A stretch of DNA of 64,000 nucleotides, from the NCBI GenBank assembly GCA_007694885.1, contig REEW01000050.1, forward strand, positions 62,001 through 126,000, given 5' to 3'. Shown here one piece after another: positions 9,954 to 20,443 of the stretch; position 1 is the first letter of the stretch, and every line of letters begins with the position of its first letter. The translations under genes and the position numbers were made by a program. The DNA is from Wenzhouxiangella sp. (lineage in GTDB: Bacteria > Pseudomonadota > Gammaproteobacteria > Xanthomonadales > Wenzhouxiangellaceae). The notes under the pieces were generated by a model. That model saw nothing but the letters and a program-made list of their open reading frames with translations. It did no database searches and was not told the DNA's origin.

Positions 9954-11083
9954 GCGTTCACGGCCTGCCTGGCAAGTTGCTCCTGAACAACCCGCCGCCG
10001 CTCGCTGGGGCTGAGCAACTTGCCGACCAACTGGCCGCAGGCGGCATCGATGTCATCGCCCCGGGTCTTGCGGACCGTGGTGATGATGCCCGCGGCTCGA
10101 GTCACTTTCTGAAACTCGTAGATGGCCTCGTCGCTGGACGGCCGAAACGGGGTGCCCGGAAACGGGTTGAAGGGAATCAGGTTGAGCTTGCAGGGCAGAC
10201 CATTGAGCAGGCGAACCACGCCGCGGGCAAGACGCCGCTCATCGTTGACCCCGTCGATCATGGTGTACTCAAAAGTGATCGAGCGGCGATGGTGGCGGCC
10301 GGTAAAACGTTTGCATGCGGCCATCAGATCAGCCAGCGGATACTTTCGGTTGAGCGGAACCAGTCGGCTCCGCAGTTCGTCGTCCGGCGCATGCAGGGAC
10401 ACGGCCAGGGCAAACTCTTCGCCTTCGGCCAGGTCGTCGATTCCGGGGATCACGCCGGCCGTCGAGATCGTGACTCGACGCGACGCCAGACCGTAGGCGA
10501 GGTCGTCGCGAAGCAGCCCCAGGGCGGGTTTGACCGCGCTCAGGTTGAGCAGCGGCTCGCCCATGCCCATGAACACGACATTGGTGACCCGACGCTGACC
10601 GAAACGCTCGTCGGCCAGTGCATTGACCGCATACCAGACCTGGCCGATGATCTCGGACGCATCGAGGTTGCGTTTGAAGCCCTGGGTCGCAGTGGAGCAG
10701 AAAGTGCAGTTCAGCATGCAACCAACTTGCGAGGAAATACAAAGGGTTCCACGATTTTCCTCGGGAATGAATACGGTCTCGATCGCGCTGCCGCCGCGCT
10801 CGCTCAAAAGCCACTTGACGGTGCCGTCCGAGGAGATCTGCTCGCGGATCACTCGAGGCGGCCGGATTTCGGCCACCGTCTGCAGCCGTTCTCGCAGTTT
10901 TCCCGACAGGTCCGTCATCCGCGCGAAGTCAGAGACTCCGCGCTGGTGGATCCACTGCAGAAGCTGACGGGCTCGGTAGGGTTTTTCGCCCAGGGCGGAA
11001 AAGAACGCCTCCAGGCCAGCCCGGTCCAGCCCGAGAAGATTACTTTTGAGATCAGGCGCTTCGGGCACGATGGGGAACGGCAT
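9950..11083 (-). CDS. rlmN: 23S rRNA (adenine2503-C2)-methyltransferase / dual-specificity RNA methyltransferase
   Basis: Radical SAM CMLNCTFCSTATQGFKRNL; VVFMGMGEPLLNL; GDDIDAACGQL; start set at MPFPIVPEAP rather than the longer ORF start. Confidence 0.97.
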   Translation of the reverse strand: MPFPIVPEAPDLKSNLLGLDRAGLEAFFSALGEKPYRARQLLQWIHQRGVSDFARMTDLSGKLRERLQTVAEIRPPRVIREQISSDGTVKWLLSERGGSAIETVFIPEENRGTLCISSQVGCMLNCTFCSTATQGFKRNLDASEIIGQVWYAVNALADERFGQRRVTNVVFMGMGEPLLNLSAVKPALGLLRDDLAYGLASRRVTISTAGVIPGIDDLAEGEEFALAVSLHAPDDELRSRLVPLNRKYPLADLMAACKRFTGRHHRRSITFEYTMIDGVNDERRLARGVVRLLNGLPCKLNLIPFNPFPGTPFRPSSDEAIYEFQKVTRAAGIITTVRKTRGDDIDAACGQLVGKLLSPSERRRVVQEQLARQAVNA

Positions 11084-11090
11084 TATTCGA

Positions 11091-11510
11091 CTACCGGGAG
11101 TATATCTCATCAGCACCGAAAAAGAACTCGATCTCCTGCTTGGCGGTCTCGGCCGCATCGGACCCATGGACCGCGTTGGCGTCGATACTGGAGGCGAATT
11201 CCGCCCGGATGGTGCCCGGTGCGGCCTGGCGCGGGTCGGTCGTCCCCATCAGTTCACGGTTGCGGGCAACGGCGTTCTTGCCCTCCAGGACCTGGATCAT
11301 GACCGGTCCGGAGGTCATGAACTTGACCAGATCGGCAAAAAAAGGCCGCTCCTTGTGAACAGCGTAGAAACCTTCGGCCTCCTCGCGCGACAGGTGTTTC
11401 ATGCGCGCGGCCACGATCTTCAGGCCGGCCCGCTCGAAGCGTGAATAAATCTCCCCGATGACGTTCTTGGCGACGGCATCAGGCTTGATGATGGACAGTG
11501 TTCGTTCCAT
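11091..11510 (-). CDS. ndk: nucleoside diphosphate kinase
   Basis: [46 protein letters not shown]. Confidence 0.98.
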   Translation of the reverse strand: MERTLSIIKPDAVAKNVIGEIYSRFERAGLKIVAARMKHLSREEAEGFYAVHKERPFFADLVKFMTSGPVMIQVLEGKNAVARNRELMGTTDPRQAAPGTIRAEFASSIDANAVHGSDAAETAKQEIEFFFGADEIYSR

Positions 11511-11813
11511 GAGGGATCCTCGATCAGAGCAAAAGACAAATAAGGAAACGGCGTCTGGGCGCGCCCGGAAGCGCAAAGTCAGCGAATCTGACGCTCAACA
11601 GTTGCGAGCAGCATGGCGCCAGCGCATTATTGTACGCCCGATCCGCTTGCATGCGGGGCGCGCGTCCGCCAGGCAGGTACTTGAGGTCACTGTCCAGGCC
11701 ACCAGTCGGCTTATCATCGCAGACCCCATCGAGGCCGGCCAGGCCCTGGTCACTCTGACCAATCGAGAACAGCTCGCTGCACAGAACTGGCCGGCACTGC
11801 TCCCGGACGGATT

Positions 11814-12923
11814 TCAGGTGTTCGGGTTGATCTCCCAGGTATCCGGCGTATCGTGCGGGGATTGCTCCCGGGACAGGCGGATGTTGAGGCCGAGGTCGTT
11901 GCGCGAATCGGCGTGCTCCAGGGCGTCTTCTTCGCTGATCTTGCCTTCCTCGAAAAGCTTGTAGAGCGACTGGTCGAAGGTCAGCATGCCGTGCTGGGCG
12001 CCGTCTTTCATTGCGTCCTTGATGCCATGAATCTCGCCCTTCTGAACCAGGTCGGCGATATACGGGGTGCGCAGCAGGAGCTCGACGGCGGGTACGCGCT
12101 TGCCGTCGACACTGGGGACCAAGCGCTGACTGATGATGGCCTGAAGGTGCAGCGACAGGTCGACAAACAATTGCCGATGGGCGGTTTCGGGGAAAAAGTT
12201 GATGATTCGATCGAGCGTCTGGTTGGCATTGTTGGCGTGCAGTGTCGACAGGCACAAGTGGCCGGTTTCGGCGTAGGCAAGTGCGTGTTGCATGGTCTGG
12301 CGATCACGAATCTCCCCGATCAGAATGACATCCGGTGCCTCGCGCATTGCATTTTTCAGGGCGATCTCGTAGCTCTTGGTATCCAGCCCGACCTCGCGCT
12401 GATCGACGATGGAACGCTTGTGCTGATGAAGGAACTCAACCGGGTCTTCGATCGTCAGAATGTGTCCCGAACGCTTGCTGTTGCGATGATCGATCATGGA
12501 TGCCAGGGTGGTTGATTTGCCCGAGCCGGTCGACCCGACGACCAGCACCAGCCCGCGCGGCACCATGACCAGCTCGCGCAGTTTCGACGGCAGATTCAGC
12601 TCGTCAATCGAGGGAACCGCGCTTTTGATGTGGCGAACCACCATGGCCACCGAGCCGCGCTGGCGGAAGATATTGACCCGGAAGCGGCCGATACCGTCGA
12701 GCGCGAGGGCAAGATTCATCTCCATTTCGTGCTCGAATTCCGCACTTTGCTTGTCGTTCATGACCGAGTAGGCAATCTGGCGGGTTTCGGCCGCAGACAG
12801 ACGATGCTCGCCCAGAAAGCGAGTACGCCCTTCGATATTGATACCGACGGGAGCACCCGCGCTGAAGAACAGATCCGACGCGCCATGTTTGATCATGGCC
12901 TGCAGAAACTTTTCCAACGTCAC
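11814..12923 (-). CDS. pilU: type IV pilus ATPase PilU (PilT/PilU family)
   Basis: VVGSTGSGKSTTLASMID, PDVILIGEIRDRQTMQHALAYAETGHLCLSTLHANN; probable GTG start at 12923 preceded by AGGGG. Confidence 0.93.
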   Translation of the reverse strand: MTLEKFLQAMIKHGASDLFFSAGAPVGINIEGRTRFLGEHRLSAAETRQIAYSVMNDKQSAEFEHEMEMNLALALDGIGRFRVNIFRQRGSVAMVVRHIKSAVPSIDELNLPSKLRELVMVPRGLVLVVGSTGSGKSTTLASMIDHRNSKRSGHILTIEDPVEFLHQHKRSIVDQREVGLDTKSYEIALKNAMREAPDVILIGEIRDRQTMQHALAYAETGHLCLSTLHANNANQTLDRIINFFPETAHRQLFVDLSLHLQAIISQRLVPSVDGKRVPAVELLLRTPYIADLVQKGEIHGIKDAMKDGAQHGMLTFDQSLYKLFEEGKISEEDALEHADSRNDLGLNIRLSREQSPHDTPDTWEINPNT

Positions 12924-13022
12924 GAAAGACCCCTTTTTAGACAATGTGTTATGAGTGGCAAGGTCTATCTTGCCGGACACCGGCAAGTGTAACAGCCTCG
13001 CCGTTTCCAGGGCCCCTGCCGT

Positions 13023-13427
13023 TCAGCCGGGCCGCCGCAACTGGCGCAGGTTGACCGAGATGCGGCGAAACTCATCGTCTGCGACCTGGCCGCGGAACAC
13101 TCCCACAGCGCGCCGACTGCGGTCGCGCCAGCCGATGTAGAAGGACGAAACAAAGCACTGCGCCTGATCGTCCAGACTGCTCCAGCCGGACAGGCGATGA
13201 CGACGATATTCGAGCCGGCCGTCGAGCAAACGCAGGTTTAAGGAAGGAAACAGCAAGTGCCGGGCAGCGCGCACGCCGACCAACAAGGCCAGGGCCGCCA
13301 TCGTGATTTGCAAAAACAGCGTCAGCGAACTGGCAAGAATCGCTGCGATTGCACCCATCGTCATGACCGACACGAGGCCGGTCAGGACACGCGCAGGCGC
13401 CAGTTCAATCCGGTTCTGCCCGGCCAT
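13023..13427 (-). CDS. YgfX/CptA-like membrane protein
   Basis: Two-TM small protein overlapping the sdhE gene in the conserved sdhE-ygfX arrangement. Confidence 0.6.
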   Translation of the reverse strand: MAGQNRIELAPARVLTGLVSVMTMGAIAAILASSLTLFLQITMAALALLVGVRAARHLLFPSLNLRLLDGRLEYRRHRLSGWSSLDDQAQCFVSSFYIGWRDRSRRAVGVFRGQVADDEFRRISVNLRQLRRPG

Positions 13428-13671
13428 TGACGCCACGGATGTCCCGGACCAGGGCCTGGAGGGCGGGCGATTCGGGATCGGAACGACCGAGCAGCCAGTC
13501 CCATAGATCGTCGTCCTCGCAGTCCAGCAGCAACGGGTAGGCGGTGCGCAGTTCACTCGTTGCCTCTGGCCAGCGCTGCTCCAGCCAGCGCGAGAGCAGC
13601 ATATCAAGTTCGCGCATCCCGCGGCGGCTGCGCCAGCGCAGGTCGCGCGGAATCCCCTCGACGGCCTTCAT
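13405..13671 (-). CDS. sdhE: FAD assembly factor SdhE
   Basis: RDLRWRSRRGMRELDMLLSRWLEQ...YPLLLDCEDDDLWDWLLGRSDP; follows sdhB. Confidence 0.93.
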   Translation of the reverse strand: MKAVEGIPRDLRWRSRRGMRELDMLLSRWLEQRWPEATSELRTAYPLLLDCEDDDLWDWLLGRSDPESPALQALVRDIRGVNGRAEPD

Positions 13672-13684
13672 GGGTCCGAACTGC

Positions 13685-14470
13685 TCAGAGGCTGCGCCGG
13701 GCCAGCATCATCTTCTTGATCTCCGCGATCGCCTTGGCCGGGTTCAGGCCCTTGGGGCAGGTTTTCGCACAGTTCATGATGGTGTGGCAGCGGTACAGTC
13801 GGAACGGATCTTCGAGGTCGTCCAGACGCTCCCCGGTGGCCTCATCGCGTGAGTCAACCAGCCAGCGATAAGCTTGCAGGAGGACGGCCGGCCCGAGGTA
13901 GCGCTCGCCGTTCCACCAGTAGCTCGGACAGGATGTCGAGCAGCAAGCGCACAGTATGCATTCGTACAGTCCATCCATTTGCGCCCGGTCTTCGCGTGAC
14001 TGCAACCGTTCCTTGTCCGGTGGTGCTGGACTCTGGGTCCGTATCCAGGGCTTGATCGACGCATACTGGGCGTAGAAATGGGTCAGATCGGGGACCAGAT
14101 CCTTGATCACCGGCATATGCGGCAGAGGGTAGATTTTCACATCCCCCTTGATGTCCTCGATCGACTGGGTGCAGGCGAGGGTATTGATTCCGTCGATGTT
14201 GAACGCACAGGAACCGCAAATACCCTCGCGACAGGAGCGCCGGAAGGTCAGGGTCGGGTCAATCTCGTTTTTGATCTTCACCACCGCATCGAGAACCATC
14301 GGCCCGCACTGGTCCAGGTCCAGATCGTAGGTGTCTATGCGCGGATTCTCGCCGCTGTCCGGATCCCAGCGATAAATTCGGAAACTCCGGACCTTGCCGG
14401 CGTTTTCGGGCGCCGGGAAGTGGCGCCCCTTCTGGATTCGAGAGTTCTTCGGAAGTCTGAATTCAGCCAT
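13685..14470 (-). CDS. sdhB: succinate dehydrogenase iron-sulfur subunit
   Basis: [50 protein letters not shown]. Confidence 0.98.
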   Translation of the reverse strand: MAEFRLPKNSRIQKGRHFPAPENAGKVRSFRIYRWDPDSGENPRIDTYDLDLDQCGPMVLDAVVKIKNEIDPTLTFRRSCREGICGSCAFNIDGINTLACTQSIEDIKGDVKIYPLPHMPVIKDLVPDLTHFYAQYASIKPWIRTQSPAPPDKERLQSREDRAQMDGLYECILCACCSTSCPSYWWNGERYLGPAVLLQAYRWLVDSRDEATGERLDDLEDPFRLYRCHTIMNCAKTCPKGLNPAKAIAEIKKMMLARRSL

Positions 14471-14515
14471 GTCTACAGTCCATGTCCAGCCAGTGTCGGT
14501 GGCGTTGCACGCGCT

Positions 14516-16305
14516 TCAATAGGTTCGAGCTTTCGCCGGGAACACCTCGACATCGTCGGTCAAGGTGTACATGTGCACCGGTCGATAGTCGATCCGCACA
14601 TCGCCCTGCTCGTCCATCCAGGTCAGGGTGTGTTTCATCCAGTTGTCGTCGTCACGGTCGGGAAAGTCCTCGCGGGCATGGGCGCCGCGGCTTTCCTTGC
14701 GATTCTCGGCCGCCACCATCGTCGTTACCGCGTTTCCGATGAGGTTTCTCAGCTCGAGCGTCTCGACCAGGTCGGAATTCCAGATCATGGATCGGTCGGT
14801 GACCTTGATGTCGTCGAAAGCGGCTCGTACTTTCGCGATTCGATCGCAGCCCTGGGAGAGCGTCTCCCCGGTGCGAAAAACTGCCGCGTCCTGCTGCATG
14901 ACTTGCTGCATCTGGTCGCGAATGTCGGCAGTGGCATGGCTGCCGTTCGAATGCCGCAAACGGTCGAACTCACCGACCAGTTGATCGATTCTTTCCCGAG
15001 GCAGGGCTTTTTGCGACTGCCCGGGCTTGATCGTCTCGCCACAGCGTTTGGCCACGGCCCGGCCGAATACGATCAGGTCGAGCAGGGAGTTCGAGCCGAG
15101 GCGGTTGGCGCCGTGAACCGACACACAGGCAGCCTCTCCGATCGAGTAAAGTCCAGGGACCACGGAATCGGGTTCGCCATCTTTCAGCGTCACGACTTCA
15201 CCGTGGAAGTTGGTGGGAATCCCGCCCATGTTGTAGTGCACTGTCGGCAGTACCGGAATGGGCTCCCTGGAGACGTCCACCCCGGCGAAAATCTTGGCCG
15301 TCTCGGCAATGCCCGGCAGACGCTCGTTGATGACTTCGCTGCCCAGGTGCTGGAGATTGAGATGGATGTGATCGCCGCGGTCCCCAACCCCCCGGCCTTC
15401 ACGGATTTCGATCGTCATGGACCTCGAAACCACATCGCGGGAGGCCAGATCCTTGGCATTCGGAGCGTAGCGCTCCATGAAACGCTCGCCCTGGGAGTTG
15501 GTCAGGTAGCCCCCTTCGCCGCGCACCCCTTCGGTGATCAGGCAGCCGGCGCCGTAGACACCGGTGGGATGAAACTGGACGAATTCCATGTCCTGCAGGG
15601 GCAGCCCCGCGCGCAGCACCATGCCGTTGCCGTCGCCGGTACAGGTATGGGCTGATGTCGCCGAAAAGTACGCCCGACCGTAGCCGCCGGTCGCGAGAAT
15701 GACCGCATGCGCCCGGAACTCGTGCAGCGTGCCGCTGGCCAGATCCCACGCCAGGCAGCCGCGGCAGGAGCCGTCATCGTCCATCAGCAAGTCCAGGGCG
15801 AAGTATTCGATGAAGAATTGCGCCTCGTGCTTGAGCGACTGCTGGTACAAGGTGTGAAGAATGGCATGCCCGGTCCGGTCGGCCGCAGCGCAGGTTCTCT
15901 GGGCCGTGCCTTCACCAAAGCGCGTGGTCATGCCGCCGAAGGGCCGCTGGTAGATCTTGCCGTCTTCGGTGCGCGAGAAAGGCACCCCGAAATGCTCAAG
16001 CTCGATGACCGAAGGAATCGCCTCTCGACACATGTATTCAATGGCGTCCTGATCGCCCAGCCAGTCCGACCCCTTGATCGTGTCGTACATGTGCCAGCGC
16101 CAGTCGTCTTCGCCCATGTTGCCCAGGGCGGCACTCATCCCGCCCTGGGCGGCCACGGTGTGCGACCGGGTCGGGAACACCTTGGTGATGCATGCCGTGG
16201 TCAGCCCGGTGGCAGCAAGCCCCATCGTGGCACGCAGGCCGGCGCCGCCGGCACCGATGACGAGGACGTCGTACTCGTGTTTCGTGATCTCGTATGCCTT
16301 GCTCA
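14516..16305 (-). CDS. sdhA: succinate dehydrogenase flavoprotein subunit (probable TTG start)
   Basis: [59 protein letters not shown]. Confidence 0.97.
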
Positions 16306-16308
16306 ATT

Positions 16309-16689
16309 TTAAGCTCCGAATGCCACTTTCAGGATGGCCATGACGGCCAGGACAGCGCCGAGGAGGGCCAGGATCTTGACCAACAACTGCAGCACAACCT
16401 CGGCCACCCGCTGATGCACGTAGTCCTCGATGATGACCTGCAACCCCAGTTTGGCGTGATAGATGGAGGTGATGGTGAACAGTACCGCCATGGCCGCATG
16501 GAAAGGCCGGCCCAGCCAGGCGACGGCTTCGGCATGGCTGGCGCCTGCCAGCGCCAGCAACGCCCAGACAAACCAGATGGTGAGGCCGACCAGAAGAATC
16601 GCGCTGAATCGCTGCGCCCACCAGTGGGTCACGCCATCACCGGCAGAACCGTGGTTGTGAGCCAGCGCGAGGGGGTTTCTCAGGTTCAC
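16309..16689 (-). CDS. sdhD: succinate dehydrogenase membrane anchor subunit (probable GTG start)
   Basis: [51 protein letters not shown]. Confidence 0.93.
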   Translation of the reverse strand: MNLRNPLALAHNHGSAGDGVTHWWAQRFSAILLVGLTIWFVWALLALAGASHAEAVAWLGRPFHAAMAVLFTITSIYHAKLGLQVIIEDYVHQRVAEVVLQLLVKILALLGAVLAVMAILKVAFGA

Positions 16690-17063
16690 AATGCCACCCC
16701 CCAGATCACTGCCGTCAGGATGAACGCCAACGCGACCACGACCCATCCGGACGCATAGGCCCCACGCAGGTCGAGCAGCCAGCCGGCGTCCCAGCAAAGA
16801 TGCCGAATGCCGTTGAGCAGATGGTAAAACATGGCCAGGGTCCAGGCCGCGAGCAGGATCAGGCCCGGTGCCGTTGCCAGCAAGGAATTGAAGCTGGCAA
16901 ACGCCTCGGCTCCGGCCGCCAGGGCCAGCAGCCAGGCAACGACGACAACCAATCCGGCGCTCAGCACGACGCCGGTGATTCGATGGGTAATCGACAACAC
17001 CGAGGTCAGCTGGGGCCGATAAACCTGAAGATGCGGCGACATCGGTCGCTTGGTACTGGACAT
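16686..17063 (-). CDS. sdhC: succinate dehydrogenase cytochrome b556 subunit
   Basis: RPMSPHLQVYRPQLTSVLSITHRITGVVLS; FYHLLNGIRHLCWD. Confidence 0.95.
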   Translation of the reverse strand: MSSTKRPMSPHLQVYRPQLTSVLSITHRITGVVLSAGLVVVVAWLLALAAGAEAFASFNSLLATAPGLILLAAWTLAMFYHLLNGIRHLCWDAGWLLDLRGAYASGWVVVALAFILTAVIWGVAL

Positions 17064-17092
17064 CACGGTTCCCTCAATCAATAGGCGGTAAG

Positions 17093-17263
17093 TCAGAAGT
17101 CAATGCAGCGACCGTTCTTTTCCCAGTCGCCGTAACGGGTCGGATCCAATCCCCTGGACCGCCCCCCGATCTCGCGCGGCACACTCGGCCTGGGCTCCGG
17201 TGCCACACTCTCGTCGCTGCCGTCTGGATTTTTCGGCGGCTGTTTGTCGTTTCGCTTGATCAT
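17093..17263 (-). CDS. DUF1674 protein (SDHAF4-like succinate dehydrogenase assembly factor)
   Basis: C-terminal PREIGGRSRGLDPTRYGDWEKNGRCIDF matches the DUF1674 signature; directly upstream of sdhC. Confidence 0.85.
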   Translation of the reverse strand: MIKRNDKQPPKNPDGSDESVAPEPRPSVPREIGGRSRGLDPTRYGDWEKNGRCIDF

Positions 17264-17303
17264 TGTAGAATTGTACCTCGCCACTCTTGTTGATCCGGTG
17301 TAG

Positions 17304-18098
17304 ATGTCGAATTGGATCTTGCTGCCTCATCTGGCCGGTCTGCGTATTGCAGGTCCGGATTCCCTGGCCTTTTCCCATGCCCAGTTCACCAGCCCGTTTT
17401 CCGAGGAGATGCCCGCCGGCTGGGGTCTGACGGCCTGGTGCAATCCAAAAGGAAAAGTCTTGGCCACCATTCTCGCGCGGGGCAATGAACATGGTGTCGA
17501 CCTGATTGTGCCCCGTCAACAGGTGGAATCGCTGGCCCGTTCCTTGCGTCTGTACGCGATTGGCCGGAAACTTGAGTTCGGCCCTGACCTGACGGTCTCG
17601 GGTAGCTTTACCGCGCCCGATCCGCAGTCCGTGATGAACGTCGACTCAGGGCGCGGGCTCGACCTGGGCAGACCGGGCAGCGGGACGAATGACGAGGCGA
17701 GTGCCGCCTGGCGTGTCCGGGACGTTTGCGCCGGCATCGCCTGGCTCTCGCCCGAACACAGTGGCCAGTTCTTGCCCCAGGCGCTCGGACTCGAAGAGCG
17801 CGGCGGACTGAGCTACCGGAAAGGCTGCTATCCGGGCCAGGAAGTGATCGCCCGGGTTCATTTCCTGGGCCGCGCCAAGCAACGACTGTCCGGTTTTCGA
17901 CTGCGCGGACGGGACCGGCCGGAGCAGGCGACCGTCGCTACCGAGCAAGGAGACAACTGCGGGGTCGTGCTGACCAGCGAGGCCGCGGACGAGGGACGCG
18001 TTGGGCTGGCGGTGGTGGCGGCCGGGCTGGAGGACGGACAAGTCGTGTCCTGCTGCCAGCGCGAAATGACTCTTTTGCCGCCCTCGTCCTTGTGCTAG
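17304..18098 (+). CDS. ygfZ: YgfZ/GcvT-like folate-binding Fe-S maintenance protein
   Basis: YRKGCYPGQEVIARVHFLGRAKQRL (YgfZ signature KGCYxGQE). Confidence 0.92.
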   Translation: MSNWILLPHLAGLRIAGPDSLAFSHAQFTSPFSEEMPAGWGLTAWCNPKGKVLATILARGNEHGVDLIVPRQQVESLARSLRLYAIGRKLEFGPDLTVSGSFTAPDPQSVMNVDSGRGLDLGRPGSGTNDEASAAWRVRDVCAGIAWLSPEHSGQFLPQALGLEERGGLSYRKGCYPGQEVIARVHFLGRAKQRLSGFRLRGRDRPEQATVATEQGDNCGVVLTSEAADEGRVGLAVVAAGLEDGQVVSCCQREMTLLPPSSLC

Positions 18099-18144
18099 GA
18101 TTCGAGACAGTTCAATAATTCAATAAGTTATCGGGGAAAATTCA

Positions 18145-18960
18145 ATGGGTTGCTTATCCCTTCGCGCACGCCTGGCGGCCTTGATCGTACTGGCCGGCCT
18201 GGCGGCCGGCTCGAGCGCGCAAACCGAGCGAACGTATTCGCTTCTGGTACACCCCATTTTTACGCCCGGGCAGGCGGAACTGGTCTATCAGCCGCTGGTC
18301 GACTTTCTCAACCAGCAAACACCGCACCGCTTCGAACTCCAGACCGCCCGTGACTTTCACCGCTACTGGCTTGACATCCGGCGCGGGGAACAACCGGACT
18401 TCGTCCTGGAAGACGCTCACCTGATCGCTCTTCGCATGCAGCGCCACGGCTACGTCCCGCTGGTCCGGGCCAGCGATCCCACGACCTTTTCCTTGCTCAG
18501 CTCGGACATGGGCGAACCGGGACTCGGCGATTTCATCGGCCGTCCGGTCTCGAGCATGCCTGCGCCCAGCCTGGGTTACCTGGTTCTTGCCAGCTGGTTC
18601 ACCAACCCGATGCAGCAGCCGGTCCTCGAATCCAGCGCAGCCTCCTGGCTGGATGCCGTGGAAATCGTTTTCGCGATGGAGGCGGATGCGGCCATTGTTC
18701 CTCACAACCTGGTCCGGCGCTACGTCAACCTCAACGTGGTGGCGACATCGGCCGAGTTTCCGCATGTCACCATCGCGGCTTCACCCGAGCTGCCGGAAAA
18801 CGTCCGCCTGGATGTCCTCGCCGCGCTGCTTGAACTCCACGATGATCCCGAGCATTTCGCTGTCCTCCACGAACTCGACATCGAGGAATTCGTGTCCGCC
18901 ACGCCCGACGAATACGTCGGCCTGGAGAGCTGGCTGGACTGGGTGTTCTCGGGTTTTTGA
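18145..18960 (+). CDS. PhnD-like periplasmic phosphate/phosphonate-type substrate-binding protein
   Basis: Signal peptide; YSLLVHPIFTPGQAELVYQPLVDFLNQQTPHRFEL...DFVLEDAHLIAL layout of PhnD-family binding proteins. Confidence 0.7.
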   Translation: MGCLSLRARLAALIVLAGLAAGSSAQTERTYSLLVHPIFTPGQAELVYQPLVDFLNQQTPHRFELQTARDFHRYWLDIRRGEQPDFVLEDAHLIALRMQRHGYVPLVRASDPTTFSLLSSDMGEPGLGDFIGRPVSSMPAPSLGYLVLASWFTNPMQQPVLESSAASWLDAVEIVFAMEADAAIVPHNLVRRYVNLNVVATSAEFPHVTIAASPELPENVRLDVLAALLELHDDPEHFAVLHELDIEEFVSATPDEYVGLESWLDWVFSGF

Positions 18961-19023
18961 GGCGGCTTCCAGCCGCCCATCGCTGCCCCTGTTCCCGCTG
19001 TCCACTTGTTGACCGACCAAACC

Positions 19024-20403
19024 ATGATTTCTCCTGAACTTACCGCCTTGTCGCCCCTCGATGGGCGCTACGCAAAGCGTCTTGGCGGTCTGCGCGAGCT
19101 GTGTTCGGAAGCGGGCCTGATCCGCCGTCGTCTCGAGGTCGAGGTGACCTGGTTCAAAGCCTTGTCCGATCATCCCGACTTTGCCGCCCTGCCCGCTCTT
19201 GGTGCCGGGGAACGTCGTTTCCTGGATCGACTCGTTGCCGATTTCAGCCCCGCTCAGGCCGCCGAAATCAAACAGATCGAGAGCGTGACCAACCACGACG
19301 TCAAGGCCGTGGAGTACTGGCTCAAGCAGCGCATGGCCGAGCACTCCAGCCTGGCTGAACGTCGCGAATTCGTTCATTTCGCCTGCACCTCGGAAGACAT
19401 CAACAATCTGGCCTGGGCCCTGATCGTGAAAGCCGCGCTGGAAGAACAGCTGGATCCGTTGCTGACCCGTCTCGACGACGCTTTGCAGCAACTCGCCCTG
19501 GATTGCGCCGCACTGCCCATGTTGTCGCGCACCCACGGCCAGACCGCCTCGCCGACGACCCTGGGCAAGGAAATCGCCAATACGGCTTTTCGCCTGCGCC
19601 GTCAGAGGCGCTCTCTGGCCAGGATCGAGATCACCGGAAAGATCAACGGCGCGGTCGGGAATTTCAATGCCCATATGGCAGCCTGCCCTGAAGTCGACTG
19701 GTCCTCGCTGGCATCACGCATGGTCGAGGATCTGGGCCTGGTCTGGAACCCCTACACGACCCAGATCGAGCCGCACGACATGCTCGCAGAAATTGCCCAT
19801 GCGCTGGTTCGCATCAACACCATTGCCCTGGATTTTGCCCGCGATGTCTGGGGTTACGTCTCGCTCGGCTATTTCCGTCAACGCCTGATCGACGGCGAAG
19901 TCGGCTCGTCGACCATGCCCCACAAGGTCAACCCGATCGACTTCGAGAACGGCGAAGGCAACCTCGGACTGGCCAACGCCCTGCTCGAACATCTGGCCGC
20001 AAAGCTCCCCGTCTCGCGCTGGCAGCGCGATCTGAGCGATTCGACCGTTCAGCGCAGCCTCGGGACGGCCTTCGGCTACAGCGCCCTGGCCTGGACATCG
20101 ATCCTGCGCGGACTGGAGCGGATCGAGCCTGACGAGGTGCGACTGGCCAACGACCTCGATCAGGCCTGGGAGGTTCTGGGCGAGGCGGTCCAGACGGTCA
20201 TGCGCCTGCACGGCCTGCCCGAGCCATACGAGCAGCTCAAGCGATTGACCCGGGGGCGAACGATGGATCAACAATCCCTGCGTGAATTCATCCAGTCGCT
20301 CGACCTGCCCGACCAGGACCGCTCGCGTTTGCTGAGTCTGACGCCGGCCAGCTACACCGGAAACGCCGAGGCGATGGCCCGGGCGATTGTCCGGTTTGTC
20401 TGA
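19024..20403 (+). CDS. purB: adenylosuccinate lyase
   Basis: LTALSPLDGRYAKRL; GSSTMPHKVNPIDFENGEGN. Confidence 0.98.
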   Translation: MISPELTALSPLDGRYAKRLGGLRELCSEAGLIRRRLEVEVTWFKALSDHPDFAALPALGAGERRFLDRLVADFSPAQAAEIKQIESVTNHDVKAVEYWLKQRMAEHSSLAERREFVHFACTSEDINNLAWALIVKAALEEQLDPLLTRLDDALQQLALDCAALPMLSRTHGQTASPTTLGKEIANTAFRLRRQRRSLARIEITGKINGAVGNFNAHMAACPEVDWSSLASRMVEDLGLVWNPYTTQIEPHDMLAEIAHALVRINTIALDFARDVWGYVSLGYFRQRLIDGEVGSSTMPHKVNPIDFENGEGNLGLANALLEHLAAKLPVSRWQRDLSDSTVQRSLGTAFGYSALAWTSILRGLERIEPDEVRLANDLDQAWEVLGEAVQTVMRLHGLPEPYEQLKRLTRGRTMDQQSLREFIQSLDLPDQDRSRLLSLTPASYTGNAEAMARAIVRFV

Positions 20404-20443
20404 CTGGCCCAGCAGCGTCCGCCCGACGCCACCCGGACGGTGC

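Noticed and set aside
11577-11813. Gap between ndk and pilU examined for a tRNA or small gene
   Set aside because: No cloverleaf, GTTCRA motif or convincing conserved peptide seen; listed ORFs there are unsupported
13023-13671. ygfX-sdhE as a CptAB toxin-antitoxin system
   Set aside because: Position after sdhB and SdhE motifs favour the flavinylation role; the TA interpretation is disputed and not supported by the sequence alone
14078-15655. 525-aa plus-strand ORF opposite sdhB/sdhA
   Set aside because: Antisense shadow of the sdh operon
18961-18985. GGCGGC-TTCCA-GCCGCC hairpin after the PhnD-like gene
   Set aside because: Short stem with no T-tract; cannot distinguish from chance in GC-rich DNA
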